Shown here: in pieces, positions 42,438 through 53,590 of the stretch
How the letters are laid out: every line of letters begins with the position of its first letter
How positions within the stretch are numbered: the first letter of the stretch is position 1
Assembly (NCBI GenBank): GCA_032718475.1
Contig: JAUCBJ010007613.1
Span: forward strand, 1-64,000
DNA: 64,000 nucleotides
Direction: 5' to 3'
DNA from: Nemertoderma westbladi
Lineage: Eukaryota; Xenacoelomorpha; Nemertodermatida; Nemertodermatidae
The notes under the pieces: generated by a model
The model's input: the letters and a program-made list of their open reading frames with translations, nothing else
Databases searched by the model: none
What the model was told of the DNA's origin: nothing
Translations under genes and position numbers: made by a program

Positions 42438-44004
42438 TCAATATTTAGCCACCTGACCCTCCACTATGTCGGTATAAGTCAAAACGTTACTCAAATAAGT
42501 GGCGTGGGCCACTGAACCAGACCCACGGGTCTGATAACAGTAGTCCTCGGGTTCACTATCTGTCCGGTCGTTATAGAGTGGTTCCGACAATCTAACATTA
42601 TCGGGAATCAACTCCTCATCCGACTCGCTAACGTCACTATAGTGGTCAATGCAGGTTCTCCTAAACTCGTTATGTTTGGTGGTTCTACTAACGGTGGTTG
42701 AGTTATAGGCTGTCATCCTTTGGCTTGTCGCCACCTGAAAACTCATAAGACATGGGTACTCGTGTACACCAACCTAATATAGTCCTATGGGCATGTGGTC
42801 CATTTACATGCGGCTCAGCTGGTCTCGTTTCCCATATTTGGTGCGCAATCAGCTGTTCTGCTCCAATTAACATAGACACATTCCTATAACCTACCTGGAG
42901 TCTCGGTATTCTGAGCTTGTCAAAATACTCCTGTGCTATAGGACTCATCAGTGGCACCTTACCTAACTGTCTGCCAAACCCTTTCATAGCTAGACACTTG
43001 AATCCGTCCAATGGCAATGCTCTCCATTCTTGGCGAGTGTGCTGGTCTCTCGGAAGTAGGGAATCTAGTTCTACCGAAATCTTGTGTCCCTTGAGGTCCC
43101 CTACCCCGTGCATGGATTTTAACTCTATTTGGATCTCCTCGGCGTCCTGGAAGCTGGAAACGGCTCTCGCCACTTCCTCGTCTATATATGACAATGTGGA
43201 CGCAGTGTCCAACATCACATATATTCTCTTCAATCCCTTGTCTCCAGTAAGTTTCACCAGGATCATGCTGAATATTTCCGACGTGGCCAATGACAAATAC
43301 GTCCGCGCGCTGGTCGATGAACTATCTGCGGTGAACCCTTGGCAGGTCACCTCTCTCACGCTCGCCTCACCATCCTCGTCCGACAAACCTGGTTGATACC
43401 CATCGTCCTGGATGCCGGTGTACGTATTTCTTCTTATCGTTACGGGATCTCTTCTCCCCTTCCTTTGAGGATTTCTCTGTAGGTAACGGTCCATTGGGGT
43501 ATGGAAATCCGCATGTTGCAACTTGTGATGTAGTCTGCCGCACTCCATGCATCTGTCCTTGCTGTCTGGGCACTGGCGCCATATATGACCTGGCGCAAGA
43601 CATGCCCAACAGGTGTCCAATGTCCGCACTTGAACTCTTCTCTGTTCCGAAGTTAACTCTTTGAACCGTCTGCAACTATCTAACTTGTGGTCGTCAGATC
43701 TTACCTCTTTTAGTAAACAGAATTGGCAACCTACAAATCCATCCGGCAACTCCTGTTGCTTTACCTTAGGTCTATCTGACCGCTCACCTGACCATACTCG
43801 CGAGTCTGATCTAAAGGCAGGGGTACTCGAATTGTATCTGTCTACTGAATTAAAAGTCACAGTGGTCCTGTCATCGTCAAAACTTACCATTGACTTACAG
43901 GTAACAGGTTTAGACTCTCTCATATTCTCCTCTGAAAAGTTTGATTTCATCTCTGCTACCGCATCTGTGGCTATCATGGCAAGGATGTGTTGAAGTGTCA
44001 ACAC
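42438..44004 (-). pseudogene. Element D nucleocapsid and protease region
   Basis: Zinc-binding motifs include CWACLAPGHIWRQC (CCHC) and CMECGRLHHKLQH. The protease site reads VMLDTASTLSYID, i.e. DTA where DTG or DSG is usual; elements A and E have DSG. The frame shifts near 42720-42746, and the linker continues to 42438 with the palindrome copy at 42517-42533. Confidence 0.65.
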
Positions 44005-44049
44005 CTTACCTTGACCCTCTAACTTATTCTCTAATTTGGGCCATTTCTG

Positions 44050-44990
44050 TCAGTAACGCATGTTTAAACGTCTTATTATGCTCTTTAAAACTTCGGTGTG
44101 ATCACCATGATGAGGTAGATTTACCATCCTCAAGATGTCTAATGCGTTCGAAATAGCATTCGCTAAGTTCAACAGCTCTAATGGAGTTGTAATCCTTCTG
44201 CCCTTACCCAAGTCTTCCACTATCGACTGTGCCATCTTGGTTTTATTCCCGTAGATGTCGCTAAGTGTCTTCATAGCTAGTTCAAATGCTCTTTCATTGC
44301 TGATGAAGTTATCAGCAATGGCTCTAGGTTCTCGATGGAGCATCTGTAGCAGATAGTTGAACTTCTCATTGGGAGTAAAGGTGCTGTTTGTCAGCTTTTC
44401 GTCGACATAGGTTTTGAACGTCCTCCGATGTCTATGGTTGCCCATAAACTTCTGGGGTTGTTGCGTCGGCAGTCCTTGCCTAGCGGCAAACTTACCTATG
44501 TCTCTAAGGGTTGCATCGTTCCGGGTTAACAAATTATTTAGTTCTGCAGGGTTATTAAGTCTGGTCCTTTCCCGGGGATTTATACTTACCTGCTCCGCGT
44601 CGGTCCTTCTTTCCTTCCGGTTTTGGGACTTCTGATGTCTCATTTCTTCCTCTTCATCACTTGAGTCTGTGTCAGTCCTCAGCGCTCGTGTTGGTTTATG
44701 TGCCGAAGCCCTGACCCAGGCCTCTTGTATAAATCTTACCGCCGAATTTTCAAAGTTGGGATTATGGATCGTAGGGACAGGCGTTCTTACCTGAGGTCTA
44801 TGTGGTATAGTTGCCTCCGATATGCATACTCGTTGACTAGGTTGGACTTTATCTAATTCAAGCCTGCTAGGATTAGAATTACTTCTTACCTGGGCTGCTT
44901 CTTTTAACTGTAGGTTACTAAGCATGTCTGTTATAGGTTGGATGTGCGGCGATATAGCTTGCGCTAAACTGGCACCTAACTCCTCCCACG
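44050..44990 (-). pseudogene. Element D gag, capsid-like part
   Basis: DUF1759-like arrangement: FMGNHRHRRTFKTYVDEKL, FNYLLQMLHREPRAIADNFI and TLSDIYGNKTKMAQ parallel element E residues 810-970. The frame opens upstream of the ATG at 44925 (TWEELGASLAQAISPHIQP) and is shifted relative to the preceding gag piece near 45040. Confidence 0.65.
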
Positions 44991-45029
44991 TAATAAATTC
45001 CTGGCTAGAGTTCTGCTGTATTGTCGGCT

Positions 45030-45603
45030 CTATCTGAGTAATCCGCTGTCTCTCATATGATCCTCTTCCGGTTTAACCCGGAAGTTCTCCGTCGAACTGG
45101 GTCGGCGATCCATCCACATATTCCAAACTGGCAGTATCGGTTTGCCCAATACTCGGCCTCTCGGAGTTTCTTCTATAAACTCCCCTTCATCCCGATAATA
45201 GTTGCATTGTGGCGCGCCGTCCTGATGGCATGGATCCTGCGCGATGGGTGAAGCACTAATACGAACTGGCGTGCGATATGTAGAAAACGGTTTAGCGATC
45301 CGCGTACTCGTAATAGCTGGACCGGGTATTGGAATTCTGGTTGCCATTGACTCACGTATAACCGGAGTTCTCGCCTCCTGTTTGGCCTTCTGCTGTGCGA
45401 ACAGTTCTCGCAACTCGGTACCTACACTCGCCCCACATTCTTCGATCATTTGCATCCCCTTCTCAGCGATTTCATTTGCCTTCCCGGTTCGTTCTTTGCT
45501 CTCTAAGTTTAATCTTGCACCTTCCAATTGCGCCAGTTTGCGTTGTTCTTCTTCCCTCACGAGTCTTGCTGCTCTTTCTTCTTCCCACTTTCGTCCTTCT
45601 GGG
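45030..45603 (-). pseudogene. Element D gag, middle coiled-coil part
   Basis: Charged coiled-coil (WEEERAARLVREEEQRKL) followed by a Pro/Arg-rich linker. It connects in frame with the gag N-terminus at 54996-53591 if the sequence 45604-53590 is left out. The open frame extending to 45902 belongs to the insert, not to gag. Confidence 0.6.
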
Positions 45604-46033
45604 CTCCTCCCCGAGACGCACCCACAAGGCGGACGTGTTTCCACCACCCCTGGGGCCAGTCTGACTGATTTTATTATCAGACCGGGCCGGAGGGTGGCCT
45701 GATGCTTCCCGGGTTCTGTTTTCGGTCCCCCAATCACACCGGCACAGCTCGTCGAATGTGTAGCCAGATGGGCAGCTACTGTCAACTTACTGTGGCCTGA
45801 CTGTACATTGAGCCAACTCAGAGAGTCAACCGGCAGGTGGACCAGTCGATAGCGATCGAGCACCAAGGTCACCCTTGGGCCTAACCGACGGTCTTGTCCC
45901 AAGCGGGCTTGCGCTACCCAACATGGAATATTGACACGTTTTCACCCGCCTTGCCGGCAGCATTGAGGAGACACCATTCCACAACAATACTGACTAGCTC
46001 GAAAGCTAGGAACAAGTAACCACTTACCAGTCA

Positions 46034-46562
46034 TGTTAGCTTATCCAATTCCGCTAACACAAACCCATAGAGTGAGCCATAAAGCAATATTGGGAGCACG
46101 AGGTTGATTACCAATCAACCTCGTGTCAGCCCAATAAACGGGGACAATAGGCCCCAAAGGAGACACACACAATAAGGGTCAGGGGCCAAACCCCTAACCG
46201 AGAGAGAACACAGGGAGTAAAGGGAAACACTCCAAAGGGTGCCAACAGGGGTATCAACCAATCAGAGGGGGGAAAGGCATCGATTAAGTAGCAATAAGGC
46301 CACCGTGCAATATAACCAGTAACCTGTAATCATTCATTCAGTTTACTCAGTCAGATCAGTAGGGTGGAACGGGGACTTCTGTCACCGTCCGCTACCGCCA
46401 TTATATATTACCTGTTGTGTCATACTATACTATATCAACTATCAGACTATTATACCTTTATACATATTACCCAACATCAGAACTCTTTTACCTTTCACAC
46501 ACGGCGGGGACGCGTGGATAGAAAACCCAACGGATAAACCGGGATCCGTAGATCCCGTCACA
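46034..46562 (+). repeat. Element C 5' LTR
   Basis: TGTTAGCTTATCC to CCGTCACA. It has three stems: TGTTAGC/GCTAACA (46034-46059), a 13-bp hairpin (46097-46109 with 46113-46125), and GGGATC/GATCCC (46541-46556). AATAAA lies near 46131. Confidence 0.92.
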
Positions 46563-46651
46563 GTGACAGAACTAGATCCGCCCAGCTGCCCTGACAGAGA
46601 TAGAATAGAGCTACCGTCCTAGCTAGCGACGACCAGCTACTGAAGACGAAG

Positions 46652-49600
46652 ATGAGTCGAGATAGAGGAACGACACCGCCGCGGACCCCGGACGACGATC
46701 TAACGATCCGCGAGGCCACGGCGAGACGATACGAACCCACGACGCCGATCGATGCTACGCCGACCACGTCGACGCAGGTTGACACCACGTCGACAACGAG
46801 CAACCCGGCGAACCAAGATGTGGGGGGTCGTCTACAACCGGAGAGCGAGTCGAGTAGAGGAGACGAGTTGGGAGGAGAAGAGAAAGACGAGTCGACGCGG
46901 AGCGAGGGTCGACATACCTATGTCACCGGCCAGTCACAGGCCGAGGACGACGAACGGTCCACCGGAACGGCAACGGTGGGGCCGTCGGTACGACGTCGGA
47001 CCCGAAGAGACAGAGGAGAGATCGGCGACGAGGACGTCGGGGTTTCTGATCGACTTCGACGGGCCTACAACGCGACCCGGGAACTACTAAAGGAGGCCAA
47101 GGAGGGGGCGAAGATAGACGAGGTGAGACTGAGAAAGCGACTAGGTGAGTCGAACAGATACTTTGATCACCTAGTGTGTTCTGGACAGAGAGAACTAGCA
47201 GAGTTGAGGGCGTGGGGAGTTGCCTTCGAACTGTTTAAACTGTGGGAATGTGGGGGTATGGAACCTAGCGTAGTGTACGTAGGGCCATACTTAGTCGATG
47301 CCCGGGGAGTAAAATTAGTGGGTTGGAAGAGACCTGAGGAGGGCGAATCCGAGGTTAACTCCGAGGATTCGGTCTCGTCGGTCGGAGGAAGTTCCGGGAG
47401 GCGGTGGAAAGTTAGTGGGACGGAGGGGCGACGGGAGTCCGTCGCAACCGATAAGTCTGCTACATCCTCCGTAAAAGAAAGACGGGTGCGAGAGAGTGAA
47501 CGCATGGCGTATAAATTAGAAATGGTTGCGACAGAGCAGAATGAGTTAGAGAGACGATTGAGAGAGGGAACTGCATTCTCAGAGAAGGTAGGAGAGTTGG
47601 AGAGGGAGTGTAGAGAGAGGGCCGAGAAGTGTAGAGAGGGAACCAAGGAGTGTAGAGAGCGAGAGATAGGAGTAGAGAGCGAGCCGGCGAGGCGGCTTGA
47701 GATGCTTGCGAGAGAGGCAGAGTTGGCCGAGCAGAATATGCGAGAGATGGGGATAGAGGGTGAGCGCAGGCGGGATGATTTGCGTGCTCAGCTAGGGAGG
47801 CTTGCGCAATATCAAGCCAAATTAGACCAGCGCCGACTAGAACTGGCGCGGTTGGAGATATCAGAGAGTGAGCCCCCACTTACAGGCACCGGGCGAGAGA
47901 GCCAGAACTGGTGTAGCCGTACGGGCGGGGGGTGTAATAGTAGTACGTCAGAAGTAGTTAATATTAATAGTACCGTAGTAAATAACCTTAATCCCTTTAT
48001 TACAGGAAATAATATTTTACCGGGTAGTAGTAATTTAAATTTAAATACAAATACTCTAAATAATAATTTCAATTCAAACCCGCAAAATAATTCGAATAAT
48101 AATTTAAGTTTAGAGAATAGTAGTGACCTAAGTAATTTAAATAATTTAAATAATAATCCCGTTTCAAATTCTAATAATTTAATTGATTTAACAAATAATA
48201 TTGGGAATGGTGCTATTAATATGAGCGTGTCGGACGTGCATAACTCAGCAGACGGGGGCCTGGTAGGCCACGTAGTTAGTAGGCAGGAGGTGGCAGGGTT
48301 GAGCCAACCCGACGGCGGCCTGGTAGGCCACGTAGTTGGTAGGCAGGAGGTAGCGGGGTTGAGCCAACCCGAAGTAGGCCTGATGGGCCACGCAGCAGTA
48401 GAGAGAGAGGCGGGGGTGAATAGACCCAGCCGTAGTAGAGACAGTGCGTCGACTAGAGAGGGGTGTAGAGACGAAGTGAGAGGTAGTGAAGTTAGATGTG
48501 GCGAGTGGGGGGGGGGGGCTACGGGCGCCCCACCACATAAGATTAGTGGCGAGAGAGGGGGGGCAGAGAATGCCCCACAAGAGGGGTATAGAAGTGTAGT
48601 AAGAAATAGTGAAGTTAGAAGTGGCGGGTGGGGGGGGGCTACGGACACCCCACCGCGAGAGATTAGTAGAGAGAGAGGGGGGGCAGAGAGTGTCCCACAG
48701 CCGTCAGCGGATAATGCGCGGGCCGAATCAGGTAAACCGCAACACCCGGCGACGGAGAGTAATAGGGGGATTGCGAGTATCCCCAGCGGCGTGCGATCGA
48801 GCAGAGAGAGGCAGGTTGACGTCGCGAGAGGGCAGGCGAAGCGTCGAGCCCGACCAGAAGAGAGAAGAAGAACAGTGGAGTTTAACCGGGAGGTCGACGA
48901 GAGATCTCACGAGCCGGAATACTACACAGAAAAGAGAAGAAGAGAAGATAGTAAAAAAGGTGTCGCCACGAATGATAGGAGTGCGAGGACGGATAACGAA
49001 CCGTCGATAGTAGAGATGGAGTCAGGGAGCCAGTGGGGTCGAACTTCGGGAGATTGCCGTCGCCCCGGAGAAACGCACCGCACGCCAAGAGAGGGGTACA
49101 AGACGTACCAATACAGAGTCGAGAACAGGAGAGGGGATCGGAGAGAAGCTTCCCGACGGGATATAGCTGCCGAACGAGAATACGGTAGCCGCGGGGAGGA
49201 TTATTCGAGAAGAATAAACTTCGATCCCGAGCAACACATGCAGACTGTAGGGCATACTGTAGGCCTTACTGCACATACCGTAGGCCATACTGAGAGAGGC
49301 AATGTAAGCCATGGGGTAGCGCGAACGACGGGATTAAACCCGGAAGTCGCGGAGTACATACCGGTAGGTAGGCGAGAGGTAGGTAGGCCTATATCGGTAC
49401 AGCAGCATGACTATAATACACAGGGACATAACATATATCCAGGGGAGGGGGGAGTTATTGGAGATAGACGTATGGGCCCCAATGTATTAACATCAACCCC
49501 AGTACCAAACATACCGGCTGGGGGGGGACAGGGTGACATTCCCCCATCACAATATCAACAATATACCCCAATAGGAGCGAGAACATCGAACCCCTTGGAC

Positions 49601-50389
49601 GAGAACAGGTCGTGCGGACAGTCAATACCACACGCGGCCGTACAGGGGACTGCTAGTCCACAGTTAGCTGGGAGCAGGGCCACACCGTGGCAGGGACAGA
49701 AAGAAAATAACACCATATATAATAAACACAATCCCAATATACCCAGTAGGCCGAGTCTAGACAATCGAAACGTTAAATCGGTACATATAAACCTAAGCGC
49801 GATACGTGAAGGACTATACAGGAAACGCTATAATCCAGGATTCCAATGTCAATTACATCGGGACGGAACACATAAGACCAGGAGTTGCAAGTACTGGCAA
49901 GCGTTGCCCAAACGAGATCGTGTAGCCTACACAGACGCAAACGGACTATGTCATCGATGTGTGGTAAAAGGACACAGATCCGGAGAGTGTTGGAAAGGGA
50001 GAGGATGTGAAAGGACTAAACCAGGGGCAGAGAAGCCCATTAGCAAACATAAGGGAGTCGGGAAAGTAGAAGGAGGCGTGTTGCATACACACGCAGGGCT
50101 GACACAGTGCGAGGGGGCATTACATGGGCAGACACCGCGTATGCCGAGGGACGAGCGGGGGTCGTCGAGGGCTCTAATGCCAGCGCACATACGAAGGGGG
50201 AGGCCAGCAAAGGTAGCACCGAAGAGAGTGTGGCGAAGAGTTAGAGGACGTATAGGAGGGCAGCAGGAGAGTGCCTACTGGAAGAAGGGGCACCTGAGAG
50301 TTTTTAGTCGTCCAAAGTTTTGGACTGAGGGGGGTGGGAATGAGGGCGAGACGCCCTTCCCACGCACAAAATATAAAATAATTATTTAA
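46652..50389 (+). CDS. Element C gag-like protein (1245 aa, capsid part missing)
   Basis: Opens at ATG 46652, 89 bases after the LTR. The order is: disordered Thr/Asp/Arg-rich N-terminus; a conserved block around residues 125-230; a charged coiled coil (about 275-415, LERRLREGTAFSEKVGELER); an Asn-rich tract (about 430-525); three 20-residue repeats (about 534-590, GHVVSRQEVAGLSQP); a long Arg/Glu-rich disordered part; and one clear CCHC knuckle CHRCVVKGHRSGEC (about residue 1105). Compared with element B, the DUF1759-like capsid region is removed in frame between PLDENR and QSIPHAA. The last 70 residues read into former spacer DNA. Whether this protein still assembles is unknown. Confidence 0.8.
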   Translation: MSRDRGTTPPRTPDDDLTIREATARRYEPTTPIDATPTTSTQVDTTSTTSNPANQDVGGRLQPESESSRGDELGGEEKDESTRSEGRHTYVTGQSQAEDDERSTGTATVGPSVRRRTRRDRGEIGDEDVGVSDRLRRAYNATRELLKEAKEGAKIDEVRLRKRLGESNRYFDHLVCSGQRELAELRAWGVAFELFKLWECGGMEPSVVYVGPYLVDARGVKLVGWKRPEEGESEVNSEDSVSSVGGSSGRRWKVSGTEGRRESVATDKSATSSVKERRVRESERMAYKLEMVATEQNELERRLREGTAFSEKVGELERECRERAEKCREGTKECREREIGVESEPARRLEMLAREAELAEQNMREMGIEGERRRDDLRAQLGRLAQYQAKLDQRRLELARLEISESEPPLTGTGRESQNWCSRTGGGCNSSTSEVVNINSTVVNNLNPFITGNNILPGSSNLNLNTNTLNNNFNSNPQNNSNNNLSLENSSDLSNLNNLNNNPVSNSNNLIDLTNNIGNGAINMSVSDVHNSADGGLVGHVVSRQEVAGLSQPDGGLVGHVVGRQEVAGLSQPEVGLMGHAAVEREAGVNRPSRSRDSASTREGCRDEVRGSEVRCGEWGGGATGAPPHKISGERGGAENAPQEGYRSVVRNSEVRSGGWGGATDTPPREISRERGGAESVPQPSADNARAESGKPQHPATESNRGIASIPSGVRSSRERQVDVARGQAKRRARPEERRRTVEFNREVDERSHEPEYYTEKRRREDSKKGVATNDRSARTDNEPSIVEMESGSQWGRTSGDCRRPGETHRTPREGYKTYQYRVENRRGDRREASRRDIAAEREYGSRGEDYSRRINFDPEQHMQTVGHTVGLTAHTVGHTERGNVSHGVARTTGLNPEVAEYIPVGRREVGRPISVQQHDYNTQGHNIYPGEGGVIGDRRMGPNVLTSTPVPNIPAGGGQGDIPPSQYQQYTPIGARTSNPLDENRSCGQSIPHAAVQGTASPQLAGSRATPWQGQKENNTIYNKHNPNIPSRPSLDNRNVKSVHINLSAIREGLYRKRYNPGFQCQLHRDGTHKTRSCKYWQALPKRDRVAYTDANGLCHRCVVKGHRSGECWKGRGCERTKPGAEKPISKHKGVGKVEGGVLHTHAGLTQCEGALHGQTPRMPRDERGSSRALMPAHIRRGRPAKVAPKRVWRRVRGRIGGQQESAYWKKGHLRVFSRPKFWTEGGGNEGETPFPRTKYKIII
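48251..48400 (+). repeat. 60-bp coding minisatellite in element C gag
   Basis: Units at 48251, 48311 and 48371 (third diverging), each coding about GGLVGHVVSRQEVAGLSQPD. Element B has about four units at 63470-63712. Confidence 0.85.
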
Positions 50390-50405
50390 TTAAATAAAAT
50401 AATTA

Positions 50406-51075
50406 AATAATAAAGTAGGTAGAAGTTAGGTAGTTAGGAGTTAGTTAGTAGGTACGTAGTACCTAGTTAGAGAGTTAGTAGGTACGTAGTACCTAGTTAG
50501 AGAGTTAGTAGGTACGTAGTACCTAGTTAGAGAGTTAGTAGGTACGTAGTACCTAGTTAGAGTGTTAGTAGGCACGTAGTACCTAGTTAGAGAGTTAGTA
50601 GGTACGTAGTACCTAGTCAGAGAGTTAGTAGGTACGTAGTACCTAGTCAGAGAAGTTAGTCAAGAGGTACGTATTACCTAGTTAGTTAGTTAGTTAGTTA
50701 GTTAGTTAAAGTAGGTACGTAGTACCTAGAGTTAGTTAGAGAGTCAGTAGGTACGTGGTACCTAGTTAGAGTTAGAGTTAGTAGGTACGTAGTACCTAGA
50801 GTTAGTTAGAGAGTCAGTAGGTACGTGGTACCTAGTTAGAGTTAGAGTTAGTAGGTACGTGGTACCTAGTTAGAGTTAGAGCTAGAGGGTACGTAGTACC
50901 GCTAGAAGAGTTAGTAGGAGGGTACGTGTAGTACCGTTAGTAGAAGAGAGTTAGAGGGTACGTAAGTACCGCTAGTTAGTTAGAGTTAGAGGGTACGTAA
51001 GTACCGCTAGCTAGTAGAGAGAGCTAGAGTAGTAAGAGGGTACGTAGTACCGCTAATTAGGAGTGTTAGTAGTAG
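50406..51075 (+). repeat. Element C array of GGTACGTAGTACC units
   Basis: From 50451 to 50660 a 30-bp unit (GGTACGTAGTACCTAGTTAG plus AGAGTTAGTA) is repeated about seven times. Longer, more irregular units follow to 51075. The core GGTACGTAGTACC is a near-palindrome also repeated in element A's spacer. Confidence 0.85.
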
Positions 51076-52285
51076 CAGTAGAAGGGTTGTGGGCACCGGA
51101 AGCGCCACGTGGTTAGAGTTAGTAGGGAATGCGCTGAACTTAGTGGGGCACGGGCGTGATGACGTGTTTGATGTAAGAGCAGGGTATGTTAATTAGGGTG
51201 GGTGCCGGGCACAAGAGGTGCCGGGCACAAAATAGTTAGTAGTAGAGTTAGTTGAGTTAGTAGTAGAGTTAGTTGAGTTAGTAGAGAGTTAGTAGAGTTA
51301 GAAGGTGCCGGGCACAAGAGGTGCCGGGCACAAAAAAGAGTTAGTAGAGTTAGAAGAGAGTTAGTAGAGTCAGTAGTAGTTCACATAATTAACGTACCCA
51401 CTCTGCCGGCACTCAGAGCGTCACGTGTAGGCGATGAGACGTAAAGGGGGAGTAGAGGAGTAGAGACGGGCACGTAGGGTGCCAGGTAGTAAAGTTAGAG
51501 TGTTAGAGGTAGTAGAGACGGGCACATAGGGTGCCAGGTAGTAGAGTTAGAGAGGTAGTAGTGTAGTAGAGAGAGCACATAGGGTGCCAGGTAGTAGAGT
51601 AGAGCAGAGAGGGCACATAGGGTGCCATATAGTAGAGTGGTTGTGGGCACCGCAAGCGCCATGTAGTTAGAAGAGTGGAGTAGAGTTAGTAGAGCTAGTT
51701 AGTAGAGTTCGCAGAGCTAGTGGAGTAGAGTTAGCAGAGCTAGTGGAGTAGAGTTAGTAGAGCTAGTTAAGCAGAGTTGGTAGACTCAGAGGAGTCAAGT
51801 AGAGTTAGTAGAAGTAGAAAGTTAGTAGGAGTTAGTTAGACTTAGTAGAGAGTTAGAGTCAGTAGAAAGTTAGAGGCTCTCAGTTAGAGCTAGAAGTAGT
51901 AAGAGTTAGTAGTTAGCAGAGTTAGTTAGATAGTTAGAGTTAGTAAGCAGTAGGTAGGTAGTATGATAGCACAGGGATAGCATTAGAGGTCAGGGCCTTA
52001 GAGAGTGGCAGTGAGAGGAGCCGTTGGCGAGAGAGAGGAGTGCGATTCAGGTGTGGGGAGAGGGTAAGAGCGAGTTGAGTCAGAGAGCGGAGTTAGAGTG
52101 GTGAGAGTGTTGGGGAAACAAAAATTGTGTGAGAGAAGCGCACGATCGGCCCGACACGAGACGCCAGAGGGTAGTGACATCATACCCATAGGGAGCGGCC
52201 TGGAAAGCCAACTCCGAAAAAATAGACCCACCCCACACCCGATAATAGATCGGGATCCAGCGGAATTGTAGCGCACTTGAGTTGG
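51076..52285 (+). repeat. Element C repeat-rich 3' region
   Basis: GTTAGTAGAGTTAG simple repeats, two pairs of GTGCCGGGCACAA (51200-51330), and four units with GGGCACATAGGGTGCCAGGT (51465-51640). The final part (51990-52285) matches the 3' UTR of elements A and B. The 3' ORF of family 1 is absent. Confidence 0.7.
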
Positions 52286-52323
52286 ATGCTATCTTCTTAC
52301 CGGGAAGATAGCATGGGGGGGAG
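52286..52323 (+). promoter_or_regulatory. Element C polypurine tract and hairpin
   Basis: Stem ATGCTATCTTC (52286-52296) with GAAGATAGCAT (52304-52314), then GGGGGGGAG directly before the 3' LTR. Confidence 0.8.
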
Positions 52324-52852
52324 TGTTAGCTTATCCAATTCCGCTAACACAAACCCATAGAGTGAGCCATAAAGCAATATTGGGAGCACGAGGTTGATTA
52401 CCAATCAACCTCGTGTCAGCCCAATAAACGGGGACAATAGGCCCCAAAGGAGACACACACAATAAGGGTCAGGGGCCAAACCCCTAACCGAGAGAGAACA
52501 CAGGGAGTGAAGGGAAACACTCCAAAGGGTGCCAACAGGGGTATCAACCAATCAGAGGGGGGAAAGGCATCGATTGAGTAGCAATAAGGCCACCGTGCAA
52601 TATAACCAGTAACCTGTAATCATTCATTCAGTTTACTCAGTCAGATCAGTAGGGTGGAACGGGGACTTCTGTCACCGTCCGCTACCGCCATTATATATTA
52701 CCTGTTGTGTCATACTATACTATATCAACTATCAGACTATTATACCTTTATACATATTACCCAACATCAGAACTCTTTTACCTTTCACACACGGCGGGGA
52801 CGCGTGGATAGAAAACCCAACGGATAAACCGGGATCCGTAGATCCCGTCACA
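52324..52852 (+). repeat. Element C 3' LTR
   Basis: 529 bp, almost the same as 46034-46562. Followed by AGTCA at 52853-52857. Confidence 0.92.
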
Positions 52853-53590
52853 AGTCACTGTACACGTGTACTCAACAGATGTTCACAATATCAAGTACAC
52901 TACGGTAAACACAAAATCGGACACATACCATGCACACACAGAAGACATAATTGGGAAAGACAAAATCGGTGTCAAAATCGGGAGGGACTAGTTGTATCGA
53001 CTATGGACATCGCGAAAAGGATAGTCGAGAGTACTTTATTTCACCATCAAGGTAAAATAATTTGTGTGTACAAAGTATGCTGGGGCGCAGTAAAGATATG
53101 GTCCTACTTATACCAGCGGCGTCTGGACCAACCAGCAAGTTTCCCACACTCACTCGCAGTGGCCATACATACAATCACGTGTACTCACATACCCACAGCA
53201 ACAGAAAGCTCATCTCAGACCTAAACACACTCCAAATACAAATCAGCTGAACATGGAGACAATAACATATAGTATCAAAAAAACGGAACAGCTGACGGTC
53301 AATGGCACACATCCACGCCCCAAAGCTAACTGCCACTGTTCACCCACATACAAAACACAGTTCATACCACATGAACCACAAATCACGCCGGGCCACCACC
53401 ACTACTGTATACAGGACTGGCAGTACAGCAACAGGCCGACTAGATGGAACCACGGCACCATGTCGATTCATGGTTTGCTAGACACAAGGGCCTTCAGTAT
53501 CTCACTTGCACTTAAAAGGCAATTTAACGTGCCCCCAGACCCTCACGAGTCTACCGCCGCCTGTTGCGACCACCCCTATAGAGACCTCAC

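Larger units (their letters stand above)
46034..52852 (+). mobile_element. Element C: young, gag-only BEL/Pao derivative (family 1)
   Basis: 6,819 bp with 529-bp LTRs at both ends, TG...CA termini and target duplication AGTCA (46029-46033 and 52853-52857). The two LTRs differ at two positions that I found (A/G in GGGAGTAAAGG and in GATTAAGTAGC), i.e. about 0.4%. It carries one 1245-codon gag ORF but no protease, RT, RNase H or integrase. It also lacks the 3' ORF of element A. After the gag zinc knuckle it joins sequence equal to A's post-integrase spacer. It must depend on other elements to move. Confidence 0.92.
45607..53590. mobile_element. 1.16-kb insert in element D gag (itself holding element C)
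   Basis: Net length 1160 bp: 45607-46033 plus 52858-53590. GAG flanks both sides (minus strand, 53593-53591 and 45606-45604), suggesting a 3-bp duplication. On the minus strand it begins GTGAGG and ends GGAG before the second GAG, so as an alternative it could be read as a GT-AG intron that leaves the gag frame intact. A minus-strand AATAAAATC lies near 45670. Type not recognised. Confidence 0.5.

Noticed and set aside
45604-45902. N-terminal extension of the element D gag piece to an ATG at 45902
   Set aside because: This stretch belongs to the insert; the true gag upstream part is at 53591-54996.
53253-53590. Plus-strand ORF with LLDTRAFS resembling a protease site
   Set aside because: The motif is weak, no flanking retroelement domains are seen, and the frame runs on into antisense gag.
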